From Panagrolaimus kolymaensis (Eukaryota > Nematoda > Chromadorea > Rhabditida > Panagrolaimidae): a stretch of 64,000 nt of DNA. The notes under the pieces are model-generated. The model had not been told where the DNA came from, did no database searches, and saw only the letters and a program-made list of their open reading frames with translations. How positions within the stretch are numbered: position 1 is the stretch's first letter; the number at the start of each line of letters is the position of its first letter. Positions 36,378-46,494 of the stretch are shown here, piece after piece. The stretch lies in contig JAJQJQ010000056.1 in assembly GCA_028622995.1 (NCBI GenBank), forward strand, positions 434,001 to 498,000, given 5' to 3'. Both the position numbers and the translations under genes were made by a program.

Positions 36378-37521
36378 TTAAACAATATTTTGTAAGATGG
36401 TTTTGTCTAATTTGGTGATTTCATTTCTAGGGATGCCCAAGAATTCTAGGATGTTAAAGATTCTTGAGTATTCTTTACCATATTCTTTATCAGTCAGAGA
36501 AAACTATAAAATTTGTAATTTATAAAACTATAATTGAAATATTGAACTTACTTCCTGAATGTAGTAAGTCATTTCTAAAATCTCGAATGTTGATTAAAGT
36601 ATTATTTTGTTTTAGTTCAGCACTATCTAATTGACGCATTTTTTTTGCTTGTGACAAAATAAGATCAACAAGCCATGTTGCATTGGTGGTATCCCATGTT
36701 GATAGATCTTTTTTATACTTTTCAACATCAGCAATGGCTTCTCTGTGCTTCGATTTATAAGCAATTTGTTTTAAATACGTAAAGCAATCTTTATCTTGGT
36801 CAATCCAGAGAGTTGCTGGACCATCTACATCACTTCCACGAGTTCCAGGAAGCTTTTTCATACCAACAATACCATTCCAAGTGTTTAGAAAAATTTGACG
36901 AAGTTTGATATTGCCCATTCTTAAAAATTGAGCCATACGAGTAAAATTACGCATCCTAAAATAACAAGGTACATTGCAAAAATAGAAGCTAATACTTACT
37001 CATTAACGTTTTCAATGCCAAATTCCATATTATCAATATACAGATGATAGAGGTGAATTTCCCAGGATTTCGGTTTTTTAGTGTATTTTTTAGAATCTGT
37101 TTAACGGGAAATGCCTTATAATTACTACCGCATGTAAATTTTCTAATTTTAGATTTTTTTATGGTAATATTTGTCATTTCCAAATCTTCGCTATTAACTT
37201 CAGGATTGGTCGGGAAAATTAATATAATTAATTTGTATTTATCGTGACAAACATACTTGGGAAATATATGCCAACTTGTTTTCGGTATGCTTTTGTTTGT
37301 GGTCAAGTTGTAATTTTTCTTTTCACAAAATGTATGGTTAGCATCTGACCGATCATGTATTTTAATCGTTGTATGAATGTCATTGAATTAAATGTAACAT
37401 CACCATCACTTAAAAAAGCTTTTAAAGAACAAATAAAAAAGAGCGGCATAAACTTATATGGTTCATAATTCGGGGAAACTGAACTAGAAGGCCCATATAA
37501 TCTGCCGCATAATCTGAACAA
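36378..37521 (-). pseudogene. Frameshifted gene with DZIP3-like HEPN domain
   Basis: The clearest part (36955-36552) encodes a helical domain: NFTRMAQFLRMGNIKLRQIF, then TWDTTNATWLVDLIL, and finally NIRDFRNDLLHSG. This matches the order of features in the HEPN domain of DZIP3-type proteins, including the Rx4H motif (RNDLLH) typical of HEPN ribonuclease or RNA-binding folds. The next exon (36503-36378, TDKEYGKEYSRIFNILEFLG) fits the domain's end but is out of phase with the preceding donor. Upstream, at 37521-36990, related coding blocks lie in three different frames: a shift is needed between 37400 and 37320, and another near 37080, where no intron fits. I read it as a recently decayed gene; sequencing errors in homopolymers are the alternative. 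Confidence 0.6.
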
Positions 37522-38248
37522 TAATAGCAGAAATCTAAGCTATATATTTTTAATGTGACACATTTCACTCACATTGTTTTTTATTCTTTGTTTGAAAATT
37601 TTTGACATATTCAGTTTTATAAACTTTAAAAGTACAATATCAAAGTTTTAAACATGGTAAAATATTTTATACTTTATAAAAAAGCATAATGGAAATGGGT
37701 TTTTAATCTCTATGTATATTTCGAATTTAATTGGTTCAAATAATTACGCTTATGTAGATATCAAAACACTATTTTCAATAAGTTTTCATAATTTATGAAG
37801 AATCTTCTTTTCTTTTTTTTATAGCAAAAAATACTCTTAAAATAATTTCCGGCTGTTTTAAAGATAAATTAAAATAAATTTGGGCAAATTTAAACGTGTG
37901 AATTAAACTGCTTATTACTCATTACTGCATTAATTACATTCTTATGTTGTTTAATTTTTTATGATTATATTTTATTTGGTAAAAATCCAAGAAGAAACTC
38001 TTTTACATCGAAGTTGAAACTTAAGCTTTATTTTTATTTAAAACGTAACATTTTTTTCTACATATATGTTTTTTACATGACAATAAAAAAAATTATGTTG
38101 TTAAAGTTTTCAAATTTTCTCGATACCCGCTCATAAAAGCTAACAAGACGATGCAATCGAATATTGCCCATTGTTGATTGTAATACAAAATTTATATTCG
38201 CATGATTTTTGTAATAAAAATTTAAGGTTGAATATTAAATAATACAAA
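37522..38248. other. Flank between HEPN relic and retrotransposon
   Basis: A+T-rich, with nothing recognisable up to the target-site duplication at 38249-38253. Confidence 0.45.
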
Positions 38249-38253
38249 CAACG

Positions 38254-38416
38254 TGTGAGACATTTCTCTAACTGTCTCTCTCCTAATAGCACTTTAGCTA
38301 ATCTTCCTCTTGTGTCTCTAACTTATGTTTACTCTGTATGTAATAATCCTCCTAGTTGCTTTAGCAATAAACTAATATATTAATTTGTGTTCTCTCTAGC
38401 ACATCTGTGCAGCACA
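38254..38416 (+). repeat. 5' LTR
   Basis: A 163-bp terminal repeat, TG...CA bounded, identical by eye to the 3' copy. It contains AATAAAC near 38366, a possible polyadenylation signal, and would hold the element's promoter. Confidence 0.93.
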
Positions 38417-38611
38417 AATTTAGTGGTGACGAGGTATTCTTACCCTTCTGAACCCTATCAAAATATCGTCGACGTTTCATCAAAAGTGATTTTCTTCTGC
38501 TTCAAAGCGAATTGCTGCTCTCAAGTGATTTGCTGCTCATCAAAGTCAATTGCTGCTGATTTGTTCTTGCTTCTTTGTGCTGGTCCAACTTGATCTCTTT
38601 CGTCTAAGAAA

Positions 38612-41600
38612 ATGGTCGATTCTCCGATGCTTACTCCTATAAAACCTGCTTCTTCAAAACATATTGAATCTGCTTCTGTTGTTATGTCTGGTCGTTCGCT
38701 TCCTTCACTTCCTCATTTCAAATATGATGAATCTCGCGCAAATGGCGTATCAATGTGGTTCAAAAGAATTCAACATGTTTTCAATCTGAATCCTGGTATA
38801 TCCGAACAACAAAAGATCTCGTTGATTCTCACTTCTATGAACGATTCCTGCTATGAAAAAGTTGATGCTGCGTTGCTTCTTACTCCGGTTTCTGATTCTA
38901 ATGGACTCAAGGATGTAATGGTAAAACTGTTTGATCGTACTGAATCTACCTTCGCTAAGCGTTATGGACGCTTCCAGATGGAATGGAATGGTCCAGAACA
39001 TGAATCAATCCTGGAATTTTGCTCTCGAATTAAACAAAATACTCTTGATTTTGATTTCGATAACTTCAAAGAAAACGAGCTAAACACGCTGACCTTACTG
39101 ATGTCTATGAAAGCCGAAGCTTTAGAACCTTTACGTATCAAAATCTTAGAACTTCTAACTTCTGATCCAAAGACATTGTTTGCTGATTGTGAAAAAGCAA
39201 TTTCCACTGCTCTTCAAACTCAAAGAGAACAAAAGCTACCTGAGAACACTATGGTCAATTTTGCTCATGCTCGTCAATCCTATGGAAAGAAGAAAGTATC
39301 ATCTCCAAAACCTTCATTTCATCGTTCTGCTGCTACTGATGTTCCAAAGACTCCTTGTTACAACTGTGATGGAAATCATTGGCGGAGGGATTGTCCTACA
39401 CCCGATGCCTTATGCTCATCATGTAACAAGCTTGGTCACCTGACTTCTCGATGTCTCAAAGGAAAATCAAAAAGTGCTGCTGTTTCTCATACTGCTAAGA
39501 AGAAAGAAAACTCAAGAACTTTTTCCCGTGTTAGTACAATTATGGATGATGTTATGATCGCTAATGTTTCATCACTTGCTCCATTGTATCGACAAATGCT
39601 GAATGTTTCTGTTGGTGGAAAGCCGCTCAAGGCTATGCTAGACACTGGCGCATTCATCTCAATCCTAACTCGCGCTGATTATGCTCAAATTGGTTCACCG
39701 AAACTTATTGGTTCATCACCTACTGCTTTGACTGTGGATAGTCATCCTGTTCAACTTGATGGATATTTTATTGCTCCAACAACGCTAGCTGGTTCAACTC
39801 AAAATATAACTTTCAATGTTGGTAATATCAGAACATCGTTACTTGGTCTAAACTTATATCATGCTTTCAAACTCAACACTATTCCGCTTCAAAATATCGT
39901 TTGTAATGTCTTAAATGATGATCCAATTGTATCCGATGATATGATCGACGAACTCTCAAACGAATTCAAGGCTGTTTTCGATGGTAAAACTGGTAAATGC
40001 ACGAAAAAGATGATTCATCTTCGTCTCAAACCTGGCGCTAATCCGGTTCATGTTCCTGCAAGAAGGCTTTCACTTCATGCTAAAGAAGTGCTCAAGGCTG
40101 AAATTGATCGTTTGGTTAAAGAAAATGTTCTTTACAAAGTTGATCGCTCTAACTTCGCAACTCCTGCTTCAATGGTTCCAAGAAAAACTGGTCGATCGCG
40201 TATGGTAATGGATTTTTCAACTGGTCTCAATAACATGTTAGAAGAATCTGGATATTCTCTCCCGCTACCTGATGACATTTTCAACAAACTTGCTGGATCT
40301 CAAATTTACTCTGTTCTTGATTTCTCCGATGCTTATCAACACTTGGAGCTCGACGAAGCCTCGCAAGAATTGGTCACAATATCAACTCCATATGGTTTCT
40401 TCCGCTGTAGACGTCTTCCTTGTGGTATCAAAACTGCACCGTCTGATTTTCAACAAACCATGGATGAAATGCTCATCGATTTCAACTTCGCTGAAGCATA
40501 TCTTGATGATACTCTCGTGTATTCTAAATCTATCAACGATCATCTTGGTCACCTCAAAGCTGTACTAAAACGAATCATGGATTATGGTTTCAAGCTCAAC
40601 CTGAAGAAATGTAAATTCTTTCAATCTTCTGTTTGCTTCCTTGGAAAAATTATCTCTGCTGAAGGTATTCGACCTGATCCTGAGAAAATTGCTGCTATTA
40701 ACTCCATGGCAATTCCAAGAAACCTTTCGGAACTTAGAACATTTCTGGGCATGGTAAACTTCTATCAAAGTTTTATCTCAAACATGCGTAATCTTCGTGA
40801 ACCTCTCGACAATCTCCTGAAATCGAATTCCACATGGACGTGGACGGATGTCGAAGAGAAAGCTGTTATGGATATCAAAATGGCTGTTGCTGATGAATGT
40901 CTACTGACACACTATGATCCGACACTACCGATCGTGGTTGCTGCTGATGCCTCGTACGCTGGAATCGGAGGATGTATCTCGCACATACTCAAGGATGGTA
41001 CAGAAAAACCTCTCCAGTTCTTCTCAAGAGCTCTCAATTCCACTCAGCAACGTTATAATCAAACCGAAAAAGAAGCTCTTGCATTGGTCACCGCTTTGAA
41101 AACCTTCCATCGTTATATTGAAGGACGTAAGTTTACTTTACTTACAGATCACCAAGCTTTGCTGTCAATCTTCGGTCCAAAAACCAACAAACCTTCTCTT
41201 GCTGTAAATCGACTACATCGATGGGCTATCTTTCTGGCTGCTTATGATTTCACCATAGAATATCGTAATACAGCTGAATTTGGACAAGCTGATGCCCTTT
41301 CACGACTGATCAATAACACTCGTGCTATCGAAGAACTTTACGAAGAAGAAGCTGATCTCGAAGATGATACTACTATTCATTTCGCTACTATTGCTCTTAC
41401 ATCTGATGATATCAAAGCCGCTTATGCCGATGATAAAGAAGCTCAACAAATCTTATCGTCTCTCAACTATAAAAAGAAAGACTATGATCCAACGCTCCGC
41501 TACTACTTGGTGAACGATGTCATTATGATGAACGATCGAGTCTATGTTCCTGAAGTACTTCGATCTAAAGTTCTCAAAATGCTGCATGCTGGACACGATG

Positions 41601-42838
41601 GTGAACGCCGAACCAAATCTCTTGCTCGTCGTCATGTTTACTGGTCATCTCTGAATTCGAATATTGAATCAATGATCAAAGCTTGTATGTCGTGCATCCA
41701 ACAAACTAAAAATCCTACAAAAGCACCTCTAGCTTCTTGGCCACTATCTTCGAAACCTGCTGATCGCATTCATATTGATTTCGCTGGACCCATTCTTGGT
41801 AAAATGCTATTGGTTATTGTTGATTCACATTCTAAATGGCTCGACGTTGCTGTTATGAACTCAACAACTTCTACTAAAACTACTGCTGTTTTGCGACGAT
41901 ACATTGCTGATAATGGAATTCCTCGTGTTCTGGTCTCAGATAATGGAACTCAATTCAAGTCTGCTGAATTCAAAGATTTCTGTTCTGAATTCAACATCAA
42001 ACATCTTACTTCGGCTCCATACCATCCACAATCCAATGGTCAAGCTGAAAGGATGGTTGACATCGTCAAAAGATTCGTAAAGAAAAACCTGCATCGCCAG
42101 GGTCCTGCTATGAACCTTACTATGGTGGTAAATGATTTCTTGCTCGCTCATCGTACAACTCCATCAAGTGCCTGTCCTAATGAATCAACTCCAGCTTATG
42201 CTCATCTGGGACGTGAACTAAGAAATCATCTTGATCAACTCCGTCCATCTTTCATCAAGTTCCTGAAACCAAATGATGCTCAAAATGCTCGATTCAACAA
42301 GAAGCATGGTGTCAAACAAAGAAATTTCAAAGTGAAAGATGCTGTCTTTTCTCGTGCTGATCAATCAAAATCGTGGTATCCTGGTTGTATTGTTGCTCGC
42401 TTAGGTAAAACTATGTTCGTGATCAAGAACACCGAAACTGGTAAACGTGAAGTGCGTCATATCAATCAAATGATTCATCGCAAATCAACTGATCCTATTG
42501 ATGCTTCAACTTCTTCCAATGCTGATTATCATGATATCGAAGCTCCTTCTTTCGGGGAGGATGGAAATGGTGATGATGCTCTAATGGCTTCTCCTGCTCA
42601 AGTATCTGATCCATCGCTTACTTCAACTACTGATTTACTGCCACAAGCGGTTTTAGACAACTCAACGCCACAAGAGGCATATCAACGTGCAAATACTCAA
42701 AGTGCTCGAAGAATGTCAAGATCTAATGCTGTTCAAGCTCGTGTTTCTCAAAGTCCTCATATGGAACAACATCATGATCAGGGATGTCCGAACGTTCGGA
42801 GTTCGGAGTTCGGAAGTTCGGATGTTCGGCCCTTTTGA
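38612..42838 (+). CDS. Gag-Pol polyprotein of the Ty3/gypsy element (3' end replaced by MITE)
   Basis: One frame of 1,408 codons without a gag-pol frameshift. Gag occupies roughly the first 250 residues, then two CCHC zinc knuckles (CYNCDGNHWRRDC at about 249 and CSSCNKLGHLTSRC at about 267). The aspartic protease motif LDTGAF is near 343. Reverse transcriptase has VLDFSDAYQHLELD near 570 and the catalytic YLDD near 629. RNase H has VVAADASYAGIGG near 773. Integrase has the zinc-binding HHCC region from about 992, then the catalytic Asp (IDFAG, about 1055), SDNGTQF (about 1109) and Glu in GQAERM (about 1144). About the last 19 codons come from the inserted MITE and end at a stop inside it. 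All catalytic motifs are present. Confidence 0.95.
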   Translation: MVDSPMLTPIKPASSKHIESASVVMSGRSLPSLPHFKYDESRANGVSMWFKRIQHVFNLNPGISEQQKISLILTSMNDSCYEKVDAALLLTPVSDSNGLKDVMVKLFDRTESTFAKRYGRFQMEWNGPEHESILEFCSRIKQNTLDFDFDNFKENELNTLTLLMSMKAEALEPLRIKILELLTSDPKTLFADCEKAISTALQTQREQKLPENTMVNFAHARQSYGKKKVSSPKPSFHRSAATDVPKTPCYNCDGNHWRRDCPTPDALCSSCNKLGHLTSRCLKGKSKSAAVSHTAKKKENSRTFSRVSTIMDDVMIANVSSLAPLYRQMLNVSVGGKPLKAMLDTGAFISILTRADYAQIGSPKLIGSSPTALTVDSHPVQLDGYFIAPTTLAGSTQNITFNVGNIRTSLLGLNLYHAFKLNTIPLQNIVCNVLNDDPIVSDDMIDELSNEFKAVFDGKTGKCTKKMIHLRLKPGANPVHVPARRLSLHAKEVLKAEIDRLVKENVLYKVDRSNFATPASMVPRKTGRSRMVMDFSTGLNNMLEESGYSLPLPDDIFNKLAGSQIYSVLDFSDAYQHLELDEASQELVTISTPYGFFRCRRLPCGIKTAPSDFQQTMDEMLIDFNFAEAYLDDTLVYSKSINDHLGHLKAVLKRIMDYGFKLNLKKCKFFQSSVCFLGKIISAEGIRPDPEKIAAINSMAIPRNLSELRTFLGMVNFYQSFISNMRNLREPLDNLLKSNSTWTWTDVEEKAVMDIKMAVADECLLTHYDPTLPIVVAADASYAGIGGCISHILKDGTEKPLQFFSRALNSTQQRYNQTEKEALALVTALKTFHRYIEGRKFTLLTDHQALLSIFGPKTNKPSLAVNRLHRWAIFLAAYDFTIEYRNTAEFGQADALSRLINNTRAIEELYEEEADLEDDTTIHFATIALTSDDIKAAYADDKEAQQILSSLNYKKKDYDPTLRYYLVNDVIMMNDRVYVPEVLRSKVLKMLHAGHDGERRTKSLARRHVYWSSLNSNIESMIKACMSCIQQTKNPTKAPLASWPLSSKPADRIHIDFAGPILGKMLLVIVDSHSKWLDVAVMNSTTSTKTTAVLRRYIADNGIPRVLVSDNGTQFKSAEFKDFCSEFNIKHLTSAPYHPQSNGQAERMVDIVKRFVKKNLHRQGPAMNLTMVVNDFLLAHRTTPSSACPNESTPAYAHLGRELRNHLDQLRPSFIKFLKPNDAQNARFNKKHGVKQRNFKVKDAVFSRADQSKSWYPGCIVARLGKTMFVIKNTETGKREVRHINQMIHRKSTDPIDASTSSNADYHDIEAPSFGEDGNGDDALMASPAQVSDPSLTSTTDLLPQAVLDNSTPQEAYQRANTQSARRMSRSNAVQARVSQSPHMEQHHDQGCPNVRSSEFGSSDVRPF

Positions 42839-43315
42839 CGAACATTTTTCGATCGGATCGATGTTCGGATTTTACCCCGAACATCCGAACATAATACGAA
42901 CATATAAAAGAGTATAAAGTCTTGAAAAAATGGCTCCAAAACCAGCAAAAATCATTATATTTTTCAAAATTTTATTATTTTTGCTGATTTTATCAAATAT
43001 ATTTGTTAGCATAACTTTCTAAACTTTTTTCAAACTAAAATAAAATTTGGAGGCATGAAAGCTTGCTACTCAAGAAAAATATTTAAAATTTATTTTTCTT
43101 CATAACTTCGAAAATTTTATTAAAAAACAAATGTTTAGTAATAAAATGGCTTTAATTAAGCCATTTTTACACGAAAAAAGTGTGAATTTGCTGTTTTCAA
43201 AGGGTTTTTAGAATATGTTCGGATGTTCGGATTAATGTTCGGATTTTTGACTCTAATCCGAACGTTCGGATGTTCGGAGTTCGGATCGAAGAAAAAGCAT
43301 GTTCGGACATCCCTG
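42779..43315. mobile_element. hAT-type MITE nested in gag-pol
   Basis: A 537-bp insert with perfect 15-bp terminal inverted repeats (CAGGGATGTCCGAAC). It is flanked by an exact 8-bp target duplication ATCATGAT (42771-42778 and 43316-43323). CAGGG ends and 8-bp duplications are the hallmark of hAT elements. Both subterminal regions carry clustered TTCGGA repeats in both orientations, as expected for transposase-binding sites. The interior is A+T-rich and has no transposase frame, so it is non-autonomous. Removing it and one target copy restores continuity of the pol frame, which confirms the boundaries. Confidence 0.93.
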
Positions 43316-43323
43316 ATCATGAT

Positions 43324-43473
43324 GTTACTGCTCGAAGCTCGCCATCTCAAGAATCGCCTCCGATATTAACCGAAGCTGTAACAACTCCACAACGAAGAAA
43401 TAATGGTCGTGTAAGAAAACCTGTGCAAAGAATGAACATCAAATCGACGTCAACCAAATCTTATGATGCCTAA
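43324..43473 (+). pseudogene. Displaced C-terminal end of Gag-Pol
   Basis: The 49 codons after the MITE continue the Gag-Pol frame (for example SSPSQESPPILTEA and RRNNGRVRKPVQRMN) and end at a normal stop, shortly before the polypurine tract. The basic Arg/Lys-rich tail after integrase is typical of these elements. It is cut off from its parent frame by the insertion. Confidence 0.85.
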
Positions 43474-43528
43474 TTATTGTTGTTCCCTATTTATTTTGTA
43501 CTGTACCGGCCTTATAAGTGCGGGGGAA

Positions 43529-43691
43529 TGTGAGACATTTCTCTAACTGTCTCTCTCCTAATAGCACTTTAGCTAATCTTCCTCTTGTGTCTCTAACTTA
43601 TGTTTACTCTGTATGTAATAATCCTCCTAGTTGCTTTAGCAATAAACTAATATATTAATTTGTGTTCTCTCTAGCACATCTGTGCAGCACA
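43529..43691 (+). repeat. 3' LTR
   Basis: The second 163-bp terminal repeat, identical by eye to the 5' LTR, directly after the polypurine run GCGGGGGAA and directly before the CAACG target copy. Confidence 0.93.
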
Positions 43692-43696
43692 CAACG

Positions 43697-44826
43697 CGTT
43701 AAAATAAGTATTTAAGATTGAATATCATATTTTTGTAATATTAGAAGGAAAGTTATAATCGATTACCACAAAATTGTCTGCACTATTGTCAAAGTTACTG
43801 GAATTTGAACAATTTATTTCCTTTTTGATCCAGAATCTTTACCAAAATTGCTAAATGTTTCTTTAAGATGCAGTGTCATAATGTTATTGCAATGATTTTA
43901 TTTAAATGTATTTAATAAAAAAAAGTAATTATAATTTATCGATGTTGATCGCATTTCAAAATTTGTTTATTTTTAAATAAAATAAAAAAAACTGTTGTTG
44001 TTTGAGCGATGTTTTTTTGTCGAACGACGAATAATGCTGACGAGAGTTAAGAAGGAGGATGTTGACGTTGGATAAAAACGAGTATATCTTTTTAAATGCG
44101 TGGATTAAAAAAAGTTTTTTTAACAGTGAGAATAGCTTAAGATGATGACAGAAAAAAGGATAAGTTAATTCACAATCAAAAGTCACACAAAAATTAATTC
44201 GCTGGTAAGGCTTTTGGAAGAAAAAAGTTTTTTTATTGTTAAACTTAGACATAATTTATTTTATCCAGAAAATTTGTCGCTCTCGTTTTTTATTTTTCCC
44301 GAAACATGCTTTTCTAAACGAATCAATTAAAGAACTTTTTTTGGACTTCATTAAACTTGAACACCACCTTCTTCTTTGCCCTTAATTGAAAGATAGTTAA
44401 ATCTTCAACTAAATTTAAATCATACAAATTAAAAAATTAAAAAAAAGTCTCACAGACGACAAAATATTCCAGGATGGATCGGTCGAGAGAGTAAATCTTT
44501 AGTCACTAATTTGATCTTCTTCTTTTTTTGAAAATAGGCTGTAAAGAACTAAGGAAGCCATCTAATGAGGCGTATGCATCCTCGTTTTCATTGACAAAAA
44601 AAGTTTCTTGAATTTCTTTTACAACCTTCTTTTTTATTTCTTCTCTCGACCGACAGATCTTTTTTTGTCCGCTTCATTACCCATTACTTTGAATGCATTT
44701 AATTTTGTGGATTGCTACTACTCATTTTATTTAAGAAAAAGGATGGTACCGCCTAGAAAAATGAATATATAAGAAAAAGTTTCTTGGATATCCTCATCAC
44801 TCCATTCATTTTTCATCTTCCCTAGG
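43697..44826. other. Intergenic region upstream of collagen
   Basis: A+T-rich. Near the collagen start, ATATATAAG at 44764-44772 lies about 55 bases before the ATG, a position fitting a TATA box of a strongly expressed cuticle gene. No other feature is recognised. Confidence 0.45.
44764..44772 (+). promoter_or_regulatory. Probable TATA box of the collagen gene
   Basis: ATATATAAG about 55 bases upstream of the collagen start, with a short presumed 5' UTR. The call rests on motif and position only. Confidence 0.4.
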
Positions 44827-45898
44827 ATGTCGGTGAATAAAGCCACCGTTGGAGCTATTTCCTTTTCTGGAATTACTCTTATTGCATGCTTGTATGCTAT
44901 CGCAGTAATTTACAATGATGTTCAATCAATTTGGGCTGAACTTGATAGTGAAATGGATAGCTTCAAAGTATTAGCAGATGATCTTTGGAAAGATATGGTT
45001 GGAATGGGAGCTGGAACACCTTCTAATCGTATTCGTCGTCAAAGTTATGGCGGTTATGGAGCATCAAGTGGGCCTGGATTCCCATCTAATTCACCTCCTC
45101 TTCCCGGCAATCCTCCACATTTGAGTGGAAATCCCAACAGCCGATGCAGTAAGTAAAAAAAGTTTATTTGGCCGTTAAATGTATGTTTAATTTTTTTAGA
45201 TTGCAAATCTGAAGCTGAGAACAAATGTCCCGCTGGCCCTGATGGTCCAGTTGGAGAAGCTGGTCCTAATGGCCATGATGGTCTTCCAGGATTAGATGGC
45301 AAAGATGGTCAAGATGCTGAAGACATTCATAATGCACCTCCATCTGGAACCTTCCATTGCCCTGTTGGACCACCTGGTGCTCCCGGAGCTGCTGGACGAC
45401 CTGGAATTCGTGGCATGCGAGGACCTAAAGGAACTCCAGGATTTCCTGGAACTGATGGGTTCCCAGGCACTCCTGGAGAACAAGGCCCACCTGGTGCACC
45501 TGGAGACACAGGAAAGCCTGGTAAAGCTGGAGATAAAGGAACAGATGCTGATAAACCAATTCCAAGAAAAGGTAAATAGACTTTACCTACAACTTTTTAA
45601 TGAGAATTTTTTAGGCCCGCGTGGTTTCCCCGGTGATGCTGGTGACCAAGGCCCACAAGGTGATCAAGGACCTGTTGGTGCAATTGGTAAACCTGGACCA
45701 GAAGGTCCACCTGGCGCCCCTGGCTTTCAAGGCCCTGCTGGTGCTGATGGAGATGTTGGAGCAGAAGGTGCCGCTGGTCAAGTTGGTAAGGATGCTGAAT
45801 ATTGCCCCTGCCCAGATCGAAATGGCGGTGGAAAAGGTCGTGGTGGTTCACATGGTGGCTCTGATGCTGGTGCTGGCTATCGCGCCCGTCGAGTTTAA
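44827..45898 (+). CDS. Cuticle collagen
   Basis: Three exons (44827-45148, 45200-45571, 45615-45898) give 325 residues. The N-terminal cuticle-collagen domain has a signal-anchor helix (about residues 10-28) and the W..LD.E.DSF pattern. Then comes a furin-type site NRIRRQ (about 67-72), which releases the secreted chain. Several Gly-X-Y blocks follow, interrupted and bordered by cysteines (SRCNCKSE, FHCPVGPPG, EYCPCPD) that cross-link chains. The C terminus is Gly-rich and non-helical (GGSHGGSDAGAGYRARRV). Exons 2 and 3 both start with a split codon, and phase is consistent throughout. This is structural protein of the nematode exoskeleton, secreted by the hypodermis. Confidence 0.95.
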
Positions 45899-46241
45899 AT
45901 TCATTCAAATTTATTTTTTGTAATTTATTTTTACTCCTTGTCTTTTTTTATACGCAAAATAAAAATTAGTTTAGTCAAACCCATTAAATCTAACAAAACA
46001 ATCTTCTTTAAAAAAATAAAACTCATTGGTTTTTTGAAAGATAAAAAAAATTACTCTTCAGACTTTTAACAAATTAAACAATTAAAGCTTCTTTTTTTAA
46101 AGTAATAAAATTTTCTCATTCAATTGTTTTTGTAATCCAAAGGCAGAAACTATAAATAAAACTTAATTATTGTAAAAACAAAAACATTATTATTTTTGAA
46201 GTTGTTTATTTTCCAAATAAATAATAAAACACAAAACAAAA
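45899..46241. other. Convergent 3' flanks
   Basis: A+T-rich stretch between the collagen stop and the stop of the minus-strand peptide precursor. AATAAA motifs are present on both strands. No gene is seen. Confidence 0.5.
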
Positions 46242-46494
46242 TTAAAATTGATTAGAATTTAAATTCCAAAAATCTGGTAATTGGTTGGAGTAAGAATTTT
46301 CTAAAAAAGTTTTATAACTTTCAATATTAAAACTGCTTTTTTTACTCACCTGATCTTTTACCATAAACTCGAATAAGATTACTAAAATCTGGAACCATGG
46401 CATATGCTCTTCGAGATGGCATCATCATTTTTGGAAATGCAGTAGTGAGAGAAATAATAGCAAATAAAGTAGTTAGAAAAATGCAAAATCTCAT
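46242..46494 (-). CDS. Amidated neuropeptide-like precursor
   Basis: Two exons (46494-46350 and 46300-46242) give 67 residues. A signal peptide covers about residues 1-20 (MRFCIFLTTLFAIISLTTA). Then PSRR and YGKR bracket one peptide, AYAMVPDFSNLIRVYG. Gly-Lys-Arg is the standard cleavage and C-terminal amidation signal, so the predicted product ends in -IRVY-amide. A short acidic or neutral tail follows (ENSYSNQLPDFWNLNSNQF). I do not recognise the peptide family. The single-copy layout resembles many nematode nlp genes. Phase across the intron is consistent. Confidence 0.75.

Larger units (their letters stand above)
38254..43691 (+). mobile_element. Ty3/gypsy LTR retrotransposon with nested MITE
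   Basis: Two 163-bp LTRs, identical by eye and both beginning TGTGAGAC and ending GCAGCACA, flank a single long gag-pol frame. A 5-bp target duplication CAACG lies at 38249-38253 and 43692-43696. A polypurine tract (GCGGGGGAA) abuts the 3' LTR, and TGGTGACGAGG at 38424 is a possible primer-binding site. Domain order Gag, protease, reverse transcriptase, RNase H, integrase places it in Ty3/gypsy. Identical LTRs indicate a young insertion. It is no longer intact, because a 537-bp element is inserted in the 3' part of pol. Confidence 0.95.

Noticed and set aside
42779..43315. TGATCA as the target duplication of the nested element
   Set aside because: A palindromic flank allows this reading, but the CAGGG ends with an exact 8-bp ATCATGAT duplication restore the pol frame and fit hAT rules better.
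45054..45509. Minus-strand collagen-like Gly-Pro frames
   Set aside because: They are reverse-strand shadows of the true Gly-X-Y coding sequence of the plus-strand collagen gene.
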